Positions 27,747 to 38,380 of a stretch of 56,486 nucleotides of DNA are shown here, one piece after another. The first letter of the stretch is position 1, and each line of letters begins with the position of its first letter. The stretch lies in assembly GCF_000315625.1 (NCBI RefSeq), contig NW_005434442.1, positions 1 to 56,486 of the forward strand, written 5' to 3'. Made by a program: the position numbers and the translations under genes. Under the pieces are notes generated by a model. That model ran no database searches and had not been told where the DNA came from. It was given only the letters and a program-made list of their open reading frames with translations. This DNA is from Guillardia theta CCMP2712 (Eukaryota > Cryptophyceae > Pyrenomonadales > Geminigeraceae).

Positions 27747-29148
27747 CTAGATTCCCAGCTCTTTCTCAAAGTCTTCGTCGTCAAGGTCATCTATCGGCTT
27801 CGCATCGCTTGCCTTCGACTTGTCTGAAGGTCCGACGTCGATTCCCTCAAGCTCTTTCGCCATCTCCTCTTCCCATGAGAGACCAGAGTCAGTCTTGGTA
27901 GCCGAGGTCCCCGCGCTTGTGGCCGGCTTGTTGACCTAGCGAGCTGAATGAGGCAAGCCAACAAAAGGAAGGGCAAGCAGAAAGAAGAAAGGTGGAGACA
28001 AGGACAGGGAGCAGGAGATCAAGAAAGCTGGCCCTCAGTTCGTCGTGAACATGGGACAGGACAGGATCGATGATAGGAAACAAACCGGCTCGTCACTGAC
28101 GAATTCTGCTCCTTCGAAGTCGAGATTATCTGTGGGATCAGGGTACCTGGTGCTACAACGAGATCAGAGCTCGGGAGGTTCGCAAAAAAATTGTTTACGT
28201 GCTCGACGTGTTCTCGCGGGTCCTCTTGCTCTCGACGCACATCTTCAAGTATGATTGCACGATCATCTCACACTTGTAAAAGTAGCTCCTCCAGAAGCTG
28301 TGTAAGGGGAAACTGTCAAGTCCTGAACATCTTGATACAGGTGCAAAGTCAGCACGGATCATATCACTCACTCTTCTTCCTTGATCTTGCTAGGCACAAG
28401 CTTGTGTCGGGCTTTCTGCAACAGCAACACTCATCATCAAAATCATCCAAGAACCTAAGCTCAACCACCTTGAGGTTTGCATCAGCCTCCAACGCAGCCA
28501 TCGCCCGTTTAGTGCATGAGGGTTCCAAGAAGTCGAAGGTCTTAGATACGGCACAGCAAAGACGCCATGTCACACGAGGAGGAGGAGGAGAGGAAAGCTC
28601 ACAAAGTCGTCATCAGGAACTCGCTCCTTCAACCTCGCCTTCACTTCCTCGTCGCTTCCCTGCAAAACTTCTTTCAACATGCCTGTGAGATCCAAAGGCG
28701 CTCTCAACCTCTGTGATCTTCAGCATGCTTGCTTTCATGTCGGCTTCGAATGGCTGAAGCTCCGCGTCAGAGGCAGACGTGCATGCTTCCTTGTCTCACC
28801 TTTAACCCCAAGTGAGATGTGACCCACGGAGCTCCGATCTTGTCGAACGAGACGTCCCCTTCACTTCCACTCTTGGCTTCTGCAGTACAACATGGAACGT
28901 GACGGCAGGAAACGACAAGACAAATATTTCAGTGAACCTGCTGTCTTCTTGTTGAATGATTCTTCCAAGGAGCTGCCAAACTGAGAAAACAAGGTCTTCG
29001 TCTCATTCGCAACCGATGCAACAGGTGCTAGTTTCTCCACCACTCCAGCCTCCTGTGACAACGAGTCACCACAAACAGTCACGCTGGTCCCATCAGTAAC
29101 CTGTAGCGAAGCCTGTGCTTTTGCGGCAGCATTCTTAAGCCATTCCAT
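27747..29148 (-). CDS. BSD-domain protein
   Basis: ATG at 29148 (MEWLKNAAAKAQASLQ), stop at 27747. The first exon also encodes GVVEKLAPVASVANETKTLF. After introns come AKSGSEGDVSFDKIG, then ELQPFEADMKASMLKI, then GMLKEVLQGSDEEVKARLKE ending in VPDDDF, and the hallmark FWRSYFYKCEMIV, which is the FW-x-x-YFY core of the BSD domain (named after BTF2-like factors, synapse-associated and DOS2-like proteins). Next are DNLDFEGAEFVSDEP and an acidic C-terminus (SWEEEMAKELEGID, DDLDDEDFEKELGI), a usual tail of small BSD proteins. In this group the function is poorly defined; the acidic tail points to protein contacts. The exact splice between the YFY exon and the DNLDFEG exon is uncertain. Confidence 0.7.
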
Positions 29149-29612
29149 GTCGAATACCTGCTTAGAGAGTGAGACTGGGCGAAAAGAAAGACAAACTGAG
29201 ATGAATCTGTCTCGTCTGTCTCCAAGTGCCGCGCACTCTCGTTCTAACTTTGAGGCATGCAATCTACCTGCTAACACCATCGCCTCTACCTCGCCTCTGC
29301 CTCGCTCCCCCCATCCCCTCTGTCGTCCTCGACCCCCCCTCCCATCCCTCCTCCCATGCCCCCGCAAGAAGCGGTGTAGCTCGAGGGGTTGGCGAGGCGA
29401 TGGAAGGGGGTACCTCCGGCCAGAGTTACTGATAGGGTGATATGCATAAGGGGTAGGGTGTCTCAGGGAAATGGGAAAGCAAGGGGTACTTGAAGTAAAG
29501 GAAAGGTTAATATGTAAGGGTAGGGTAGGGTTATCAAAATGAGTATCAGAACACCTGGTAGGGTAGGGTACATCAGGTGGACATCGCAAAGTGCAAAACA
29601 GCAAAAAGCGCG
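29149..29612. other. Upstream region of the BSD gene with degenerate telomere-like G-rich motifs
   Basis: No gene. C-rich at 29280-29360 on the plus strand. At 29435-29575 there are several GGGTAGGGT motifs (29518, 29555), resembling but not equal to TTTAGGG repeats. Confidence 0.4.
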
Positions 29613-29613
29613 A

Positions 29614-29812
29614 TGATGCCGATATACAGCCATCATCCCGATATACAGCCATCATCCCGATATACAGCCATCATGCCGATATACAGCCATCATCCCGATA
29701 TACAGCCATCATCCCGATATACAGCCATCATCCCGATATACAGCCATCATCCCGATATACAGCCATCATCCCGATATACAGCCATCATGCCGACATACAG
29801 CCATCATGCTTG
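29614..29812. repeat. 19-bp tandem repeat (CCGATATACAGCCATCATC)
   Basis: About ten near-identical copies of a 19-bp unit, with a few G/C swaps (ATCCC versus ATGCC). The open frames across it exist only because 19 is not a multiple of three and no unit frame holds a stop. Confidence 0.92.
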
Positions 29813-29822
29813 AGATATACAA

Positions 29823-30140
29823 GGACATCTCAACCATCTCTCTATCACCTCAACCATCTCTCTATCACCACAACCATCTCTCTATCACCTCAACCATCTC
29901 TCTATCATCTCAACCATCTCTCTATCACCTCAACCATCTCTCTATCATCTCAACCATCTCTCTATCACCTCAACCATCTCTCTATCATCTCAACCATCTC
30001 TCTATCACCTCAACCATCTCTCTATCATCTCAACCATCTCTCTATCATCTCAACCATCACTCTATCATCTCAACCATCTCTCTATCACCTCAACCATCTC
30101 CCTATCATCTCAACCATCTCGCTTTCTTCTCCTCCATCTC
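29823..30140. repeat. 20-bp tandem repeat (CTCAACCATCTCTCTATCAY)
   Basis: About 15 copies of a 20-bp unit, alternating irregularly between ATCACCTCAACC and ATCATCTCAACC, directly after the 19-bp array. Confidence 0.92.
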
Positions 30141-30289
30141 TATCAGCAGCTAATGACATCAACAACCGATTTATTTCACCAATTAAATGTATGTATTTCA
30201 CGCCAACCCAATTTCAGTTTTATGGGGTAGTAGTCCGAATTAGACAATTTAGGGTGTAGGGTAGCGAAGAGCTGAAATAGAAATGCTGA

Positions 30290-30770
30290 GAGAACAGGGA
30301 CCAGGATGGATGGAAAGCAAAATAGGAAGGGAGAGGAGAGGGAAGAGGGAGAGAGGTACAGATAGAGGAAAGAAGGCAGGGAGAGAGGGAGAGAGGTATA
30401 GGTAGAGGAAAGAAGGCAGAGAGAGGGAGAGAGGGAGAAAAGTACAGATAGAGGAAAGAAGGGAGGGAGAGAGGGAGAGAGGTACAGGTAGAGGAAAGAA
30501 GGCAGTCAGAGGGAGAGAGGTACAGGTAGAGGAAAGAAGGCAGTCAGAGGGAGAGAGGTACAGGTAGAGGAAAGAAGAGAGGGAGAGGGAGAGAGGTATA
30601 GGTAGAGGAAAGAAGGCAGGGAGAGGGAGAGAGGGAGAAAAGTACAGATAGAGGAAAGAAGGGAGGGAGAGAGGTATAGGTAGAGGAAAGAAGGGAGGGA
30701 GAGAGGGAGAAAAGTACAGGTAGAGGAAAGAAGGGAGGCAGAGAAGCAGGGAAGGGATGCAGGGAGAGGG
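30290..30770. repeat. Purine-rich imperfect tandem repeat, about 40-bp unit
   Basis: Units of the type GAGAGAGGTACAGGTAGAGG followed by AAAGAAGGCAG are repeated about ten times with length variation. The plus strand is almost pure A/G. The stretch 30840-31290 that follows has no gene I can support. Confidence 0.85.
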
Positions 30771-31651
30771 ATGGGGGGGCTGGGGGGAAAATGAGAGGAA
30801 GAGGGAGGCAGGGAGGCATGGGGCTTCGATATTTCTTGGTCCAGATATTCGAGTAACTCAATTCACAGTTGGCTGTTGCGCATGTTCTCTCTGCTCGTCA
30901 AACTCACGAGGTTCTACAAACTCAAGCAAGTCAATGTTCTGTGAGTGCGCGATGGCTGTCATAACTCTTCATTCTAACGTCTCTGACAGTCCAGCGGACG
31001 ATCCTTTCGCTTCCTGTGAGTCCACTGCCTGCCCAGAAGCACAAGTAGAGGCAACGCCCGGCTACATCCCCTACTCCACCGCACCATGGTGGAAACATGC
31101 ATCAGGCAAGAGTTTATACGCAAAAGCGGTCCTTTGATGTTGTCACAGAATATGGGAAGCAGACAGACAACTATCACATCAACAACTCTTAATTTTGCGA
31201 GCTCGATCATTCCCTTCTTCTGTACATATTTGGTTGTGGATAATTCACGAACACTCATTCTCATCAAAGTTGTTTTATTCTAGGTTGTTTCTTCAAAACA
31301 TTTCATACATCCTTCTGAACGTGGCATGCAACTGCGTAGTTGAAGTACTCGGCTGCAACCTAACAAGGTAGATCAGCAGGAACGTGCGGCGACTGCTCTG
31401 AGACCTGCTTGAATTCTTCAAAGTTGATCGAGTCACTGGGGGTCTTGTGCAGCGAGATGAGGAAAATTTCCGCATCCTTTCGGATTCTCTCCTTGGACCT
31501 TGTCACGGTTAGGAGAAGCATTGGAGGAACAAGAAAAATTCACTGTGTTCGTTTGATTTGAGAATCTTCTTCCACCGCTGAGAGCATGGCATTCTGAATC
31601 GACCTGAAATTCTTCCTGTCATGACGCTGTCGCAAAACATCGATGAGATGA

Positions 31652-32180
31652 TTACTCGAACGTCCAAGTCTTCGTGTCATGATCTGCGTACTTGACAAAC
31701 AATGTGTTCATCCTGATGAGAGTATAAGCGGTGATGAATACATCAGGATGGATGTACTCGCTCTCCCATCTCCTGCGATTGTCTTGCTCCTTCAGATATC
31801 TCGCTCCCCTTTGCAAGTATCCTTCCAACCAGAAAGTCAACGTGGGAAAGTGAAAGCCTCAGTCCTGTGTACCAATGAAAACAAAGCAAACTATGTAATG
31901 AGGTCCTGTACGCAAGTAGTGGCCCGTAAACCCTGCCGATCACGTGTAAGAACGTTGACTCAGATCATTGACTTCACCTTTCCAGAACGCCAGAGGCCCT
32001 TCGGATCGAAGGATACTCATTGCACAGCCCAAGGTGCTGAAGAAGCATCAGCTTACATCTCTCCTTGCCCTGCTTGACCTGGGGTAGTACTCGCCCACAC
32101 GCTTTCCATTTACAATCTTGAATGGTTGGTTGTATAAGCGCGTCCTTATCACGTCCGCTGAAGAAGAAGTTCGTCAAAGA

Positions 32181-32211
<31 letters not shown>

Positions 32212-33490
32212 ATGGTGGTGGTGGTGGTGGTGGTGGTGGTGGTGAACATGATGATGCTGATGATGATGATGATGAGGAGGAGGAGGAGGAGGAGGAGGAG
32301 GAGGAGGAGGAGGATGGTGGTGATGATGAATGGCAGACCTGGATTGTTGGCAGCCACACAAGCAAGACCAGAGAACATGGCGCAGACTCCATCTGTGATG
32401 GCGCCAGGCTGAATCGTCAACCTCAGACTGACACACGGCAGGGGACGCGTGGGTTCACCTTGAATCCTAGATGTGCGTAGTGCGGGTCATGTAGAAGCTT
32501 CTCCTTGCTGGAACAATGATGAGAGGAGGGAAGGCAGAGAAAATCGGCTTGCCTTATGCTGTTCACTGTCATGTTGGCACTTGTCGCAAGAATCGAGCGA
32601 ATGGTGCTGATCCCCGTTCCCAGCCAAAGAGCTGACGCTCCTTCCTGCCTGGTGATGACGCGAAAGCTGTCGAGAAAGCCCTTGTACTTGTATCCCTGAT
32701 ACCCTACAGAGGTAGCAGCAACACTGGAGGCCTGAAGGCTCCATTACTGACACGCTGAGAGGCATCAAGTTAAGTCACTTGCAGTCTTGTCTTGACTATC
32801 TCGATCGGGTTGCATATCATCGCTCCCACTGCTCCAGATATTCCTCCAGCAACGAGTCGCTTCCACACAGGGGCAGTTTTGTGCTCAGTGCCATGCAGCT
32901 GGTCAAGGACGGGCTCAAAGAGGCCTATGCGAAAGAAGTTCTTCGATCCTTCTCGAATGATGGCAGCCGTCAGCCCCCGCTGCGTTCCTTCAAGACCCTG
33001 GGGAGCATCAGAGATGAGGTTGAGAGCAGACAGGCAGGACCTCTGATTGCAGAGTCTTGATGATGCAGTCAAAGACATTCTTGTAGACTTTCTTTCCTCC
33101 TGATGACGCCTCCCCCTGTCTCAATCGAATAGCACCGGTCAGATCCTCCGCCTGCCCTGCATGCGATCAGGGACCTGCAGCTGCATCCTGACTTTTGCGA
33201 CGTCAAAAGGATTCGTGAAGACAGCTGCCCCTGCAGACACGCGTCAACATCTTCCTGCTGGTCAACTCCTCTGCCTGCTGGTCCCAGCCCTGAGAACACC
33301 ATCCCGTACCATCCACCTGCGATGCCGACGGCCAAGTCAGGGAGGGGAAGAGCTGCTGACTGCATTGTTCCTACCTCTGCCGTAGTTGTCCGGCACCTTG
33401 TCAGGCCTGGTCCTCCCGATGAACTTCTCGAACGATCTGCTTCCTCGTCCCTCCAAGGCACTTGCTATGACTACACGTGACGGCTCACGA
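31652..33490 (-). CDS. Mitochondrial carrier protein, SLC25A34/35 (oxaloacetate carrier) type
   Basis: A split gene whose exons give all three carrier repeats. Repeat 1: NPFDVAKVRMQLQ (exon 33230-33175), then KVYKNVFDCIIKTLQSE (33115-33041). Repeat 2: GLTAAIIREGSKNFFRIGLF and NPIEIVKTRLQ (32997-32779), then YKGFLDSFRVITRQEG. Repeat 3: PGAITDGVCAMFSGLAC, NPADVIRTRLYNQPF, then ILRSEGPLAFWKG and GFTGHYLRTGPHYI. The P-x-D/E-x-x-K/R signature is present three times. TRLYNQP in repeat 3 is typical of SLC25A34/35 and yeast Oac1, which exchange oxaloacetate and related acids across the inner mitochondrial membrane; substrate is inferred. One intron uses a GC donor (AAG|GCAAGC). The N-terminal exon (near 33490) and the last exon (YLQRGARYLKEQ) are less certain. 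Confidence 0.82.
32176..32332. repeat. Compound trinucleotide microsatellite inside a carrier intron
   Basis: On the plus strand runs of CTG (about 11), GGT (about 9), GAT and GGA (about 13) follow one another, with a few breaks. The tract lies within the intron between NNP and ADVIRTRLY of the carrier gene, so it is not translated; homopolymer frames across it (poly-L, poly-V, poly-E) are artefacts. Confidence 0.85.
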
Positions 33491-34260
33491 GGGCGGAAAG
33501 CAAGAGCTCGAGAGGATGAGGAGCATGAGAGGTGAGGAGTGAGCGAGGAACCAAGATGAGGAGGAGAGGAGGAGGAGAGGAGGAGAGAGGAGGACGCGTG
33601 CATCAACATGGCGCTCTGCCCCCCTCCACTGCGATGGCACTCGCCCATCACGCCTCCTTTCGCTCCCCGATGCAAGCCCGCCTCGGTTCTTCAAGCTCGT
33701 CACTTCGTCATGGCGCAGGTTTGTTGAGGAGGTGTCGAGGAAGGGACGAGAAGAGAGAGGAGGAAGGGTAGGGAGAGAGGAGAGAAGAAGTGAGAGGAGC
33801 GAGATGGATAGAGCCTCTGCTCTGAAAGACTTCATCCATACACCAAACTTCATTCTGATTCCTTATCCTCTAGGATCGCGAAAGGAATTTCAGACGACCT
33901 GATCATGGTATCTCACGACCCTGCTCCTCGAGACATGACTGTGCATGGCAGCAGACAGCAGGTCCTCACAAGACGGACTGGGGAACAAACCCATGTCTGT
34001 CGCAGTCATGTTCGCCGTATGCTGCGCCTGGTGCTCCTGTGATGGGATAGGCGTCAAGAGACTGAATTAGACGTGCTAGCATCTTGTGTGTATTGGGCTT
34101 GATCTACATGATCTGGGCGATATGGACACTGTTCACAACCATGTGATATGCTGTGCTCCTGTTATCTGAGGAGAATCTGAATGATTTCACCAGAGAGTCC
34201 ACAACAACAGCGTGTGGATCAAGATACAACATCTGGTTGTTATGCCTGACTGTGAGGGAG
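33491..34260. other. Intergenic region, purine-rich
   Basis: GAG/AGG-rich stretches at 33510-33600 and 33735-33810, otherwise unremarkable. It separates the divergent carrier and ankyrin genes and probably contains both promoters. No further gene seen. Confidence 0.4.
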
Positions 34261-35542
34261 ATGGAGGAGGGGCAAGGAGTCTCGCTGATCTCGTGTCAGG
34301 TGATGATTCTTGTTCCCGTGCTTGGAACTCTCTCAGCTATCATCGCCGCCTTCACCACCCTCACTGGCCTCACTGCGGTACCTCCGCTCATCAAGTGAGT
34401 CAGGGGTTGGTGATATTCGACCTTCACCCTCTGCCTCCACCCTCCCGTGACCGCTCGCTGCCAGTCTGTCGATGGCGATATGGGGAATCATGCTGTGGAG
34501 CTCGATGGGAGGTAAGCTGAGGCGCTTGGTATGCTTGACCTGACAAGTCGAAGACGCTTGTATGGAGTTCTTCGAGAAAAGATTTTGGCATCTTGCGCTG
34601 CTCTTCAAGGTGAAAGTTCCTGCTTGGTGATGGAAGAGGATGATTCCATTCAGATCACAGTTGTTCTCTTAGCCATCACGCTCTTCACTTTCTTCTGCAT
34701 CATCGTAAGGCTACACGTGGCTGCTTGTGGACTTTGAGACTTGTGCTTGCAGTGCGTGGGAGCTGCTTTCTTGGGAGGGACGGTAGCGACAGGAGGGATT
34801 CTCCCGAGCATGCGGGGATACTCAGCCATCTCGGGAGACCGGGCAGGCGAAACTCCATCGGAGCGCGACGAGTCGCTGCTGGAAGGCGCAAGGGAAGGGG
34901 ATAGTGAAGCGGTGAGGGGGAAAGGTCGGCCTTCTGTTGATGACCTTGACGGCAGGTTGAGAAACTGCTGAGAGGAAACGCAAATTTAAACGTCCGAGAC
35001 GAGAATGGCTTCCAAGCATTGTGCGCCTCTCATTCCCACCAGCTTCTTTGCCGCTATGCCCTGTTCTTGTTTGACCTCACCAGCTTGGCCCTTCGTCTCT
35101 ATCTGACCAGTTCCTCCCCGCCTGGTTCTGACTGATGCCCAGACACTTGGCAGCGTCGCGAGGTCATCTTGCGATTGTTCGACAGCTGATCAAGGTAGAG
35201 CAAATCGAAAGAAAAACGATGAGGGGACGAGGATGGGGGGGAGGGGAAGGGAGGAATAGAAAGGGAAGGAAGAGAGGGATTTGAGAACAACACCAGGAAG
35301 GTTGGGGAGAGGGGAGGGAGGATAGTTGAGCGAGTGGCTATGGAAGGAGGAGCATGGGACTTTGCTGAAGCCAAACAGGCAGGGGCGAACATTGATGCTG
35401 AGACGTCGGCCGGGGATACTCCTCTCTCTCTATCAGCGGGACATGTAAGGAGAAGGGAAGGAAGGGTGCGAACTGATCGTGAAGCTTTGAGCAGGTGGAG
35501 GTTGAACAATTCCTGCGATCAGTGGGAGCGAAAGAGAGGTGA
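34261..35542 (+). CDS. Four-helix membrane protein with C-terminal ankyrin repeats
   Basis: Nine exons join in frame with GT-AG ends: 34261-34394, 34465-34511, 34548-34609, 34654-34704, 34753-34911, 34956-35020, 35143-35194, 35379-35444, 35495-35542, giving 227 residues. The N-terminal half has about four hydrophobic helices (MILVPVLGTLSAIIAAF, LSMAIWGIMLWSSMG, ITVVLLAITLFTFFCII, CVGAAFLGGTVATGGIL). The C-terminal half is ankyrin repeats: EGDSEAVEKLLRGNANLNV, GFQALHLAASRGHLAIVRQL, AGANIDAETSAGDTPLSLSA and VEVEQFLRSVGAKER. One intron is only 36 nt. Ankyrin repeats bind proteins, so this looks like a membrane-anchored adaptor; the membrane and the partner are unknown. The start is the ATG at 34261; an upstream exon cannot be excluded. 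Confidence 0.72.
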
Positions 35543-35932
35543 GGATGATGGAGGACACAGGGAAGGAGCGGAGATGATTGGAGTGCTGAGATGAAGAGGT
35601 TGAGAGTTGGTAGTCGTGTCTTCACGTAAAATGTGGAAGAGATTTGAGCTGACATGGGTTTTTCGTGAAATGACAGGAACGCATCAGAAGCGGAGAAAGT
35701 GTAAAATAGAGAGATTGTATTGTAAGAACATTGTTTTGTCACATTCTTGCTCTACTTGCTACATCGCTGCAACGTATTCCTTTAAGTCCATCACACTCAT
35801 CATAATATCTCATCTAGGATGAAACTGGTTAACAAAAAGCAGATCTGTGTTTGTATGAAGCTTGGATATGTAGCAGTTCAACACGAGACATTGTCTGTTT
35901 CGTCCAAGACAATTGTCTCTCTTCCTCAGCGC

Positions 35933-37216
35933 TCAGGCAGCTCTTCCTAAGCTGTTGATGACATTGAAATTTAGCTCGTAAGCTTCATCCACATGCGAGG
36001 GCTGCATCACCTTCAGACGATTCTCAGTCGACGTCATGCCCAGCACCAGCCCCTGCGTGCTCCAGTGCTTGAGCGACATGTGTGAGATAGAGGCAGAGGA
36101 GGGTTGAACTTCTGACCTTCAACTGGATGTCTCGAGAAGAAACTCTGTAGTCCACCTGAAACTCGTGAGGGTTTGAAGCACAAAGAACGATCGATTGCTT
36201 CACGTCTTCGAGATCCCGATCGTAGGCAACGTCGTTCTGAAACACCTCAGGCGATATGTTTCGGTATACAGGAGGCACAGCAAAAGGAAATTTGGTAGGA
36301 GAATCATCAAACAAATCGAGGTGTAAGTTGGATGCAGACATATCAGTGGTGAGCTCTGTTTGTTCCGGGTCCAACGAGAGTAGTTTGCGCTCAATCAAGA
36401 GTTGAAAAAAGGCTCGATCTTCCATGGCGATGACGTCATTGGCAGAGATGCCGAGTAGACTGGAGTACAACTCACTGAATTCTTTGATCTGCCGCAGAAG
36501 GTCAACATTCTGTCATGATTGATTCGCCATACCTCTTCAACAACCTGGTTTCCGGTTACAATCTTCGGACAAGTCCAGAAACCATTGGCAAAGTCAACTT
36601 CAGCCATCGCCATGCTGCGGTTCGTGTATCGGTACAAGGATCTGCAGCACATGGCTAGTTTGTGCACGTCTGCCGATCTTGGGCCCTCCAACGCCCCCCG
36701 GCAGACGCGGATCGCCTCGAATTCCCTCGATTCTCCATCGCGGTCTTCGGTCTCGTAGAACGTGGGTGGCTTGGTATGTGTTCGAACTAGGATGCGACGT
36801 TTGCCTAGCTTCGGGCAGAAAGACTTGGGAAATGGCTGGAGGAGAGAAAAATGGAATCAGGAGAACGCAAGAACAAGACAAGGAAAAGCAAGAGCAAGAC
36901 TAACCTGGAAAAACATCATGGAATACATGATTGCTTTCTCATGCATCTCGATTTTTTGTCTGCTTTTCATTAGCGCATTTAAGTTTGAGGGATTGGTATT
37001 GAATTGTCCCTGCTCTAGCAGCCAACATTCTTCCTGCCAGTCATCGTCGCCCCCTGTCATTGGTTTTATCGTCGCGTGCAGGATGGTCTGAGCAGCCTGT
37101 GCTGCTGGTGACGAGGAAGGTTGATCGCTTGTCGAGACGCTGACTTGGGTGGTCGTCCATCGTCTGGCATCAGCATCGAACGCGTATAAAGTCGCTTCTT
37201 CCTTTTCACCTGCCAT
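35933..37216 (-). CDS. Unknown protein, 363 residues
   Basis: Four exons join in frame: 37216-36905, 36835-36545, 36470-36117, 36067-35933 (stop). The product starts MAGEKEEATLYAFDADARRW, has an S/P/Q/A-rich low-complexity segment (about 35-50), then a globular region with KRRILVRTHTKPPTFYETED, FANGFWTCPKIVTGNQ and SANDVIAMEDRAFFQLLIER, ending HWSTQGLVLGMTSTENRL. There is no signal peptide, and one moderately hydrophobic stretch near MYSMMFF is too short for a membrane helix. I do not recognise the family. Consistent splicing across three introns makes it a real gene. Confidence 0.65.
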
Positions 37217-37321
37217 GTTTTGCACCTCCTTGCACGACAAGCTTGTCAAATCGTAGGGTAAGGCATGAAAAAGCGTTACTTACCGTTATTGTCGGTATGA
37301 GGGTTGAGGAAACTCGTCAGC

Positions 37322-38122
37322 ATGGCGGGAAGCGCACTTTTGTTGCTGGCCATGCAGATAGCGGGAGCCGCCGCCTTTTCGCCCCCTTGTGCTCTCATGC
37401 TCTCTCACCACCTTCGCGCTCCTCTCACCGCAGATGCCATGCGTCTCACCATGCTTCCGAGAGTGGCTCCACTTCGGCCGAGGGTACATGAAGCAAGCAA
37501 GATGAAGGCACAAATTGAATTCAGCGGTACCTGAACATGAAGATCTTCCGTGATGTTGGGACATTCTTGATGTGAAGTTCTGTTTGATTGCAATGTCTTT
37601 GACCTTGATTGCGCTTTCTCAACGTCGATAAGCGTCAGTCCCTCTGAATGCCTTTGGATTTTACAGACTGGGACGGCGAAGACCTCGTAAAGATGCAGCG
37701 TGTGGATCCGTTGGACGAAGCAGGATATCGCATGCATGAAAGCTCTGACAACTTCGTTCCTCTTGGTGCGGCTCTGCTGCACTTCTGAAGCTCTACACGC
37801 GGTGACTCACCTCACAGAGGGCGATATCGTGGAGTACGTACTGGAAGGATTCAAGCAAGTGAACATGGGGATGGTTGTGGAAGACTCGACGGACGGCGAA
37901 GTGAAGGTAACGACTCGCACATGTCGTTCCTCCCTCTCCTGCTGGCTGATTTTCGAAATTTCTTCTTGTTGTCAGGTCAGGAAACTGTTGAGACGCGACG
38001 GCGACGGCGAGTTCGATGAATGGAGATGCGTCGTGGCCAAGACTGAGGCAGTAGTAGAGGTTGCCGATCAGCTGCTTGTCAACCCATCTGACCTCATGAC
38101 AAGGTTCCTGTCTATGCTGTGA
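37322..38122 (+). CDS. Plastid-targeted protein of unknown function, 179 residues
   Basis: Four exons join in frame: 37322-37526, 37667-37765, 37818-37906, 37976-38122. The ATG at 37322 opens a clear signal peptide (MAGSALLLLAMQIAGAAA), then FSPPCALML and an R/S/A/L-rich stretch. A phenylalanine at the signal cleavage site is the plastid-import mark of cryptophytes and other red-derived complex plastids. The mature part contains DWDGEDLVKMQRVDPLDEAG, GDIVEYVLEGFKQVNMGMVV, VRKLLRRDGDGEFDEWRC and VEVADQLLVNPSDLMTRFLS. I do not know the family. It converges on SecA, with 258 bases between the two stops. Confidence 0.68.
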
Positions 38123-38380
38123 GATACGTCGGAACTTGCACCGAGTGCTCAGAAGAAAACGGCGTATGTTGATAATGGTCGATGTGGCAGTGCAGGGGTT
38201 GAGGAGGGAGGGAGGGAGGAGAGATGAGGCAAGTGCTATGCGACATCTTGTAAGAAGAAAGGAATGACAAGCTTGTTTTTTGTCAAACAACACAAACAGC
38301 TGGAGCTGAACAGTGAATGAAGATGTATCCCTGAACTTTATCCCCTTCTTGCAGGCTGAAATGAATATCGTCCCCTCTGC

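Noticed and set aside
29577-30259. Open frames of 78 to 222 residues (YTAIIPIYSHH and LSITSTIS repeats)
   Set aside because: They exist only because the 19-bp and 20-bp arrays lack stops in a given phase; no start context, no splice support, no non-repeat domain.
32118-32480. Poly-Glu / poly-Leu / poly-Ser open frames
   Set aside because: All cross the trinucleotide microsatellite that lies in an intron of the mitochondrial carrier.
37766-37817. Frameshift in the plastid-targeted unknown
   Set aside because: A 52-nt GT-AG intron from 37766 to 37817 restores the frame exactly, so no sequence error is needed.
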